The position numbers were made by a program, and so were the translations under genes. Shown here one piece after another: positions 57,701-64,000 of a DNA stretch of 64,000 bases. This DNA comes from Lethocerus indicus. Its lineage: Eukaryota; Arthropoda; Insecta; Hemiptera; Belostomatidae. Under the pieces are notes generated by a model. The model saw only the letters and a program-made list of their open reading frames with translations, searched no databases and had not been told where the DNA came from. Numbering within the stretch: position 1 is the first letter of the stretch; the number at the start of each line of letters is the position of its first letter. Location: assembly GCA_019843655.1 (NCBI GenBank), contig JACDQD010000001.1, positions 45,849,659 to 45,913,658 of the forward strand. The letters are read 5' to 3'.

Positions 57701-60310
57701 AAATATAAACCTTCCGTGTTCGACCCGCCGGCCCGTACTGTTCCTACCTCCTTATTGGCCGTCGGCCCGTTTCGTTGCCACCTCTGGAGAAGTGATGACG
57801 GAGTCAAGCGAGGACTGTCAAGGCGGAGGAGGCATCATGCATTTTAACGAACCCGCCCGCTTCCATAACGGCCGGCTGTATACCGGTTGATGTATTGACG
57901 GATGCGGTTCTGCTCGACCCGGGCCCACAACTTGAGAGATTAGTTCGGGGTAAACCCCGTGAATATTTCAGCCCCCGACCGGCCCCGAGAGCGGTCCGAT
58001 TTTTTCTTATTACGGCCGATAGCGCCTCTTACCCCATATTCCGTTGATTCGAGGAATATATTTCCAACCGACACCGTTCCTGTTCGTTGTTTAATATGTG
58101 GTTCGAACGATGCTCCGTGCCCTACCCCGATGTAACCTCTTTTTTCAAGTTTTGGCGAGCGATAACTGTATAATTAACGAGTAATTAGTTCGCGGTCAGC
58201 AATGAACCCGCTAAGGATTACCGTTAGGAACAATATTTAACTTTAAAGAACCATTTTCCATTAATTATTATAGGATCTCGCGATAAAGTCCAAATTCCGA
58301 TCCCTTACACAACACTATTAATACTTGCATACAAACAAAAACTTTAATCGCTTAAATAAATCTAGAGATGAGGGATAACGATATTTGTGAAGTTATGCAC
58401 CCTCGTGTGAAAGTTATCCACTCAAAACTGTCCTTCGGCATTCTGAATGACTTTGTTCCTTCTGATCGTTTGCCTTGTGATGTATGGCAGAAAGGAATAA
58501 AGAATACAATTTTAGTTGCCCGAGCGTCGTGTCGATTAGCGTAAATTAGCGAATCGGGTATACGCATTTTCCTTCAGGAGAACGGTCCGCTAATTATGAA
58601 GCTGCGGGGGTTCGGTTCGGGGCGGCCGGTGACCGAAACCGCGGTCCTGGGATGGGGGCCGCCCCTCTCAATTAGGGAATTGACTGCGCTTGGTAAACAA
58701 GACAAATTCGGTTACGCGTCAGGTGCAGTACCCTCCAGGACCGCCCACGCTACGATCGATAGATTCCTACTAGCCTCGATTAGTAGCTTTAAGTAACTCC
58801 GAAGTCACACTTCGGCCCGTATTCGGTTGTATCCAAGATATGATGAGCCTGAAGTGAAAAAAAAAATTGTAACATTGGTTCCGAAGTCGATTTCTTTAGT
58901 CCATTATGTAAATCATCTCTCTTCAACTGTACTCTTACAGACAAATAGTATATAAACGAAAAGTCCCGAATGGAATAAAATAAATTCGGTGTTCCGTGAC
59001 AGGTTTCGGACCGTAGCGGTCATCGATACGCTCATCAATAGCACTCGGTCAATAATTAATACAAATACTTTATTCTTCGTTGAATTGACATAGTACAACG
59101 TAGACGATATACACATTTTTTTGATACATGCAAAGCGTCCCACCGGCCTTTCTACATTTATGTAATTTATTTGTACTGTCCATAATGGTGTGGTAATCGG
59201 GTATGTTAGACAATAAAAGCGATGTCGTCTTACTAATGTCTTAATGTATTCGTGCGCGTTCCGGATAAGACGGTGGGAGAATTATCGGTGTCCGCTCAAG
59301 TCATCCCATATACTTATTTTAATTATCGCCCCGTAATATATATGCCGAATATTGTCGAAATAAGCTAATAGAATATGGTATCAATAATTTTTAATAAATT
59401 ATCGCGGCGAAGCGTGTCGATCGTCAGGTAGACTTCCTGCCTGCTCCTTAATTTTACTGAAGAATAGAAGACCGAACTAAATTATTTCTCCATTCGGGAC
59501 TGAATGTTGAGAGGGAGCGAGTATTGCGTTATTGTCGCGGCGGGAAGTCGTCACATTCGTCTCGCCTCTCGGCGAAAACAACATCTCCGCAAAGCCGAGA
59601 ACGTGCGCAATCAGCCACAACTCACGGATCATACCTCGGCCTAAATCGAATCAGGAAACGCGGCTCTCCCACCATAAAAGATAAAATCCCGTGTTAAAAA
59701 CAATAGCGATAGGAATGAAGTCCTATTTTGCAAGTGAACAACAACGGGCGTACAATTCTTAAACGAACTACAGACAGTCGAACGTAGTTAATTCAAATGC
59801 ATACGAATCCTTCGTACAGATGTTTGTTCGAGAAACCGTGTCACTAGTTAAAGTAACACAATTGTTAATTTTGTTATTGTGTTAACCGTAACACAATACG
59901 ACAGAATCAAGCCCAGTACCATCATTGTAACTAGAACAATAAAAAAAGAATTGGAAATATGCGTTCGAGATGAATAAGAAAATCTGGGTTAGATTTAAAT
60001 CGTGGAAGTTTGGTCGTAGCTTGCACGCCAAGTGGACGCGTTCCTATTGTTCTCCATTAATTTCTTCATTTTCATGTAATTCTAGTGCGTTTTGATCTGT
60101 AATTTGTTGTCAATTGTTCAGAATTTGTCCTATAAGCAATATGTCATCGAGTTTGTGTTCTTATAGTGTAGTGTTGTTCTATTACTATTTTAAAGGGGAA
60201 TCATTTCGCCGGGGCCTGCTTATAAACAGAGCCGATAAGGGACACAATAAGGCTAGTACAGCAAACTATTGGAGACCAGCGACTGGAAGAATTTCCGCCC
60301 CTTCCACAAA
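54751..60310. other. CpG-rich, repeat-poor non-coding stretch
   Basis: No transposon was recognised over about 5.5 kb. The composition alternates GC-rich blocks (ccggggccgatattatgccg type) and TAAT-rich blocks. This looks like intronic or regulatory DNA of a single-copy locus, not decayed LINEs, but no exon, promoter or splice pair was found. Frames such as 56460-56897 (minus) and 57541-57890 have no domain. Confidence 0.4.
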
Positions 60311-60312
60311 AA

Positions 60313-60696
60313 ATGAGTCTGGATGAGAACCCAAAGGACAGATTGTCACAACTAACACCACCAACAGCACCAGCACCAGCTCCATCAAGCACAAAAGCAA
60401 GCAGAGCCAACCATCAACAACCTTCCACCAGCCGGCAACAACCATTGACACCATTGTGCCACAGGGCCACTTCCCAGGAAAAATCTCATCATTCCTCTAA
60501 TTACCGTCCTAACAACAGTAACTGTTTGGTAGAGAACCCTCACGACCATCTGTCCCGACATCGTCTCGGTCCCGTCGACCCTAATCCTCACCCTTCTAGA
60601 CCACCAAAGCAGAGCCTAGATAACTATTCTCAATTCGTAGCCTACAAAACAGCGTTAAATTCATTTTTAGCGTTATTCGTAACATGTGAATATTAA
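60313..60696 (+). CDS. Uncharacterised Pro/Ser/Gln-rich ORF
   Basis: An ATG frame of 127 codons (MSLDENPKDRLSQLTPPTAP ...). The first 60 residues are low-complexity Pro/Ala/Ser/Gln. Later parts are His/Asn/Pro-rich, and the last 25 are more hydrophobic. No domain, signal peptide or membrane segment was recognised. The dense ATG-proximal region could be one exon of a host gene or chance in a CA-rich tract. No operon-like or splice evidence was found. Confidence 0.2.
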   Translation: MSLDENPKDRLSQLTPPTAPAPAPSSTKASRANHQQPSTSRQQPLTPLCHRATSQEKSHHSSNYRPNNSNCLVENPHDHLSRHRLGPVDPNPHPSRPPKQSLDNYSQFVAYKTALNSFLALFVTCEY

Positions 60697-60699
60697 TTA

Positions 60700-63185
60700 A
60701 GGAATCCAGAAATTCATTCGTCCGGTCAATAAATATACCATTAGAAGAGAATTAAATTAATAAACCGGTTACTGATATACAGGTTTGGCACCTAGTAGAT
60801 GGCGGATGTCATCGATAGATTGCTTTATTTGTATTTTTGCGCATGTTTACATCTTTGAACTGATAAGGTGTGCTATATCAATTGAAACACGGTGAAACAA
60901 AACGAACGCTATCGTCATATTTTACGTTTTTATTCTCGTGAAGGTAAAAATGCATCGCAAGCTCGCAAAAAGTTATGCACCGTGTACGGTGATGAGGCCT
61001 TGGTCAGTGCCAAAACTGAACTAAATTTCGTTCGGGCGATTTTTCACTAAAAGGCGAAGAGAACTCGTCCGGTCGAAGTCGATGAGGACCAAATAAAGTC
61101 CGGTCGGTGTAGTAAAACGCGGAGATAGCGGAGAAGCTAAATGTATCCCATACATACATTGACAACCATTTGGAACATCTCGAGTACCATAAAATCATCG
61201 ATATACGGGTACCTCATAACGCGCGGACGGGAAAAATCCCCAGTTATTTAGTTTCCACACCAATATATTTAGTGTACATACAACTGTAAGTATACGCGCC
61301 GGTTCTGGGTACCCGGAGCGATTTCGAATACGAATTTATCGAGCGGACATCGAACTAATTATCGTTAAGACGACATTCGACACTTTTCTGTTTAAACTGT
61401 AAAATAAATTAACCCTAATAGCAATTTACGACGGTCCCCCCTTCCGCACATTATTTATTCCCGGCTCGGACTCTGGGAGCCGGGCCGAAAAAAACGTCAT
61501 TTAAGAAACCGAAGCCGGCGGACTCGAAACCCCCCTGCGGTAATGAATGGGAAAGGTATGAGTTTTTATCGCCTTCCGCTCGATCGATCCCAGAATCCGG
61601 AATTTATTCGGCGGATACTTATAGCGGAGACGTTCGAGGTTGGGTAATTCGCCCGGCCGGAGAAAATTGGGATGCGGCCGCTTTTCCCGGAGCTTTTCCG
61701 GCCTCATTAAGGGCCCCGGCAAACCGCCCCGGGAAGTGTTTTCCCGGCGTCGATTCGTCCGAGTGGCGATCAGGAAGCCTTTGTGGGGGGGGGGATGGCG
61801 AGCATTTGAACTATCACCGATATCTGAACCGTTCCCCCGTTGAAGGTGTCAATAGATAATCACAGCAATATAATTCGAAAATGATCGAGTTTATTACGCG
61901 GTCCTGACCGAACTTTCATTCGATTACAAATGTGAAGTATTAATTCCCCAACGGTAAACACCCTCACGGAAAATTCGATATTCTCGAAGGGGGAAAAGTA
62001 TTTAAAAAGAATTAGCACCAGTTTTGCGCCTCCTCGAAGCGCGGTTAGAGCGCGGCGAGGGCAAAGCGGAATATGCAACTTAATCCGGATATTGCAAGTT
62101 CGAAAAATTGGATGTCCCACCCTCTGAGTAAACACCCTTTATAACCCCGGTTTCCCGCTGACCGTTGAATATTCAAAACCGTTCTCGTCTCCCTTCACCC
62201 CGGGGGAAATCTATCCCTTAACTTCTAATGTAATAAGATTGCCACACCGCACGGGCTGTGACAGGTGACGGGGAGAAAGTGTTCTTAGATCGTCTCCATC
62301 TTTCCAGGACGATAGTCTCCCAATTTAATCGATCGAACGTTCATTTCTATCGGTTATGAATCCGCGAAATCGGCCTAAAATTTACGAACTCGGAAACATT
62401 CGACGGGAAGTCGATAAGCGTCGAGTCACCAATTTCCTGTCGACAGGAATACTACTAAAGCTGGAGAAAAGTCGAAAAAATAGATAAACGATATATTTCT
62501 TCCGGTCACTTAAAATGTTGTATATAAATGTACGTAGTGTAATTAGCGTACGATGGGCAAGGATCGCTAACATGGGGGTAGAAAAAATGTAATATTTTTA
62601 ACGGCCTCACAAAGGATCCTTTTTTTATATTTTTTAACAGAAATATATTTGTCACAGGCTAACAACCATATTATACTCCGGCCGGGGGGTTCGGGGCCTA
62701 GCGCTAGAAACAATAGTCAGATAAAAGGCCGGATTGTTAACTGATCGGGAGCGGGAAGAGAATAATGGGACGTGGGCGTGTGGAACCATTAATAAAAACG
62801 CGGGGGCGTGCGGGGAAGGCCTTTATGCCCAGGTATATGCCTTCAATCGAACGGGGGGGAGGATTCCTCCCGGATGAAAGCCCCATCCCCGACCCATTAT
62901 TCAATCCCTTACGATTTTTCCCCATCCCCGCCACCGGTATACATTAGGCCGACCGTTGAAAAGATGATGTGTAACCGGCCGAGTCAGTAATATCGCCGCC
63001 GAGAACCATTTTCGCGGCCCGCCGCGCGGTGCCCCTCTAACCTCGTTACGGTACTGACAGTCCGTCAGAAGAACGTTACGAAATTTACATTGAAAAAAAA
63101 TTACTCGCCTAAATTAGACCGGTTTTTTGTGATCGTCTAAGGCGATTTACACTGGTCGGTGCAGTGACAGTAACTAACTTCGCTA
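60700..63185. other. CpG-rich non-coding stretch
   Basis: Similar composition to 54.8-60.3 kb, no gene or repeat recognised. Overlapping GC-rich frames at 61501-61843 and 62737-62990 on both strands are composition artefacts. Confidence 0.4.
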
Positions 63186-63189
63186 CTTA

Positions 63190-63600
63190 CCACCAAGACA
63201 TCCAACATCGCTGGCATCCAGAGATCTCCCATTCAAAAGTTCTTCCAAAGATCCCTAATAATCTCTGGTATTTTTCAAATCACACCGACAATTGACGAAT
63301 TAATAAAATACGGGTTCCGAAAGTTTCATTCTCGTCTCGATCCATAGTCTTTGAAAAATTACCCCCCATGTTTCCCTAATCGCGTAATCCACAATGGCCT
63401 AAATAAAAATCCCATTCGTTCAGTAATTAGCAGTTTACTGATAATAGGCTACGGGAAGCCTAAAGCGGAGATGGCCACGCGATTTCCTTACCGCTTGCGT
63501 AAGGGCAGAAACTAGCATCATTGGTTGGCTTCTCCCTTCAAGAGTTCCGTGATAGAATTTATGGCACAATGTCACTTGATATAATAAAGGATTGTAGTTG
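63190..63600 (+). pseudogene. Old Jockey-type LINE 3' remnant
   Basis: The phrases catccaacatcgctggcatc, then cagagatctcccattcaaaa, ctaataatctctggtatttt and aaagtttcattctcgtctc correspond to SNIARIQRFQSKV..NAPWYVS..FHSRL of the 38.5-kb LINE. The 3' part contains the phrase catcattggttggcttct, like tcattgggtggtctct in the UTR of that family. Highly decayed. Confidence 0.6.
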
Positions 63601-64000
63601 TGACTAAAAATAAATGAAAAATATATCTTATATATAAAGATGAAAGTATGTATGTTAGTCCGGCCTTAAACATCTATACTACGTGTCCGATTGCTACAAA
63701 ATTCGGGATTTAAAGTAGTAATATATTCAACCATGTCCAATTAGATGGCCAGAATTTTCATCCGAGTGAACCTTTCTCAGAAGCTGAGGCTACGAATAAT
63801 GTTCGTTTCATTTCACCGTGTTTCAATCGACGACAAGCAGACATTATTAAACAACGGGGGAAATTTGCTACCGAATGATAACAATTATCATATAAATAAT
63901 GTAAAGATGAATTTAACATGGTGATATTGTAAATCGAATTTAAGAAATAAGGACATTATTTTGAATTTGTAAAATAAACACGGCTCAGTATAATCCTGTA
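63601..64000. other. Non-coding end of window
   Basis: AT-rich. No gene or repeat was recognised. Confidence 0.4.

Noticed and set aside
1..64000. CRISPR array or bacterial defence system.
   Set aside because: Direct repeats here are transposon units, satellites or foldback arms; none has regular short repeats with unique spacers, and all coding remnants are eukaryotic transposon proteins.

Overview
The window looks like insect (at least arthropod) chromosomal DNA. It is moderately AT-rich, has no bacterial-style operons and no convincing complete host gene, and its recognisable content is almost entirely transposable elements. The best taxonomic clue is a set of R1-clade non-LTR retrotransposon sequences. 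One copy carries the 15-base R1 target sequence of arthropod 28S rRNA directly after a poly(A) tract (20675-20689). Jockey-clade LINEs, a pogo/Tigger DNA transposon and a foldback-like element fit the same picture. No rRNA, tRNA or CRISPR was found.

Layout. 1-960: 3'-truncated Jockey-clade fragment. 961-6975: AT-rich DNA with simple and degenerate repeats. 6978-21237: R1-clade cluster, made of a broken ORF1 with an internal 577-bp tandem duplication, then near-identical head-to-tail 2.9-kb units (8531-10116 partial, 10117-13019, 13020-15940), a chimeric fourth unit (15941-17946), a composite with R1-type leader, hairpins and 3' tail (about 18800-20675), and a fifth 5' end (20676-21237). 21238-30560: non-coding DNA with degenerate repeats and a long hairpin. 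30568-34480: a pogo-type transposase pseudogene interrupted by a 5'-truncated Jockey LINE, next to another LINE copy and a deleted R1-clade reverse transcriptase (RT). 36078-37057: foldback-like element. 38517-41072: the best preserved LINE, bounded by 12-bp target-site duplications. 43440-49080: several LINE fragments. 49649-52609: an internally deleted Jockey-clade element with both ends and 13-bp duplications. 52610-63180: no recognised gene. 63190-63600: old LINE tail.

The most unusual object is the R1-type tandem array. Its 2.9-kb unit has a 5' leader, a long ORF1 holding two diverged copies of the RNA-binding core plus zinc-knuckle block, a 14-base ORF1/ORF2 overlap, and an ORF2 that keeps only endonuclease and pre-RT pieces before the A-tail. 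The unit therefore has no RT and cannot move by itself. The chimeric fourth unit has the same N-terminus but a different pair of core modules. A duplicated, exchangeable ORF1 core may thus be a feature of this R1 lineage. Units differ mainly by 1-3 base deletions in homopolymers and short repeats, so some apparent frameshifts may be assembly errors.
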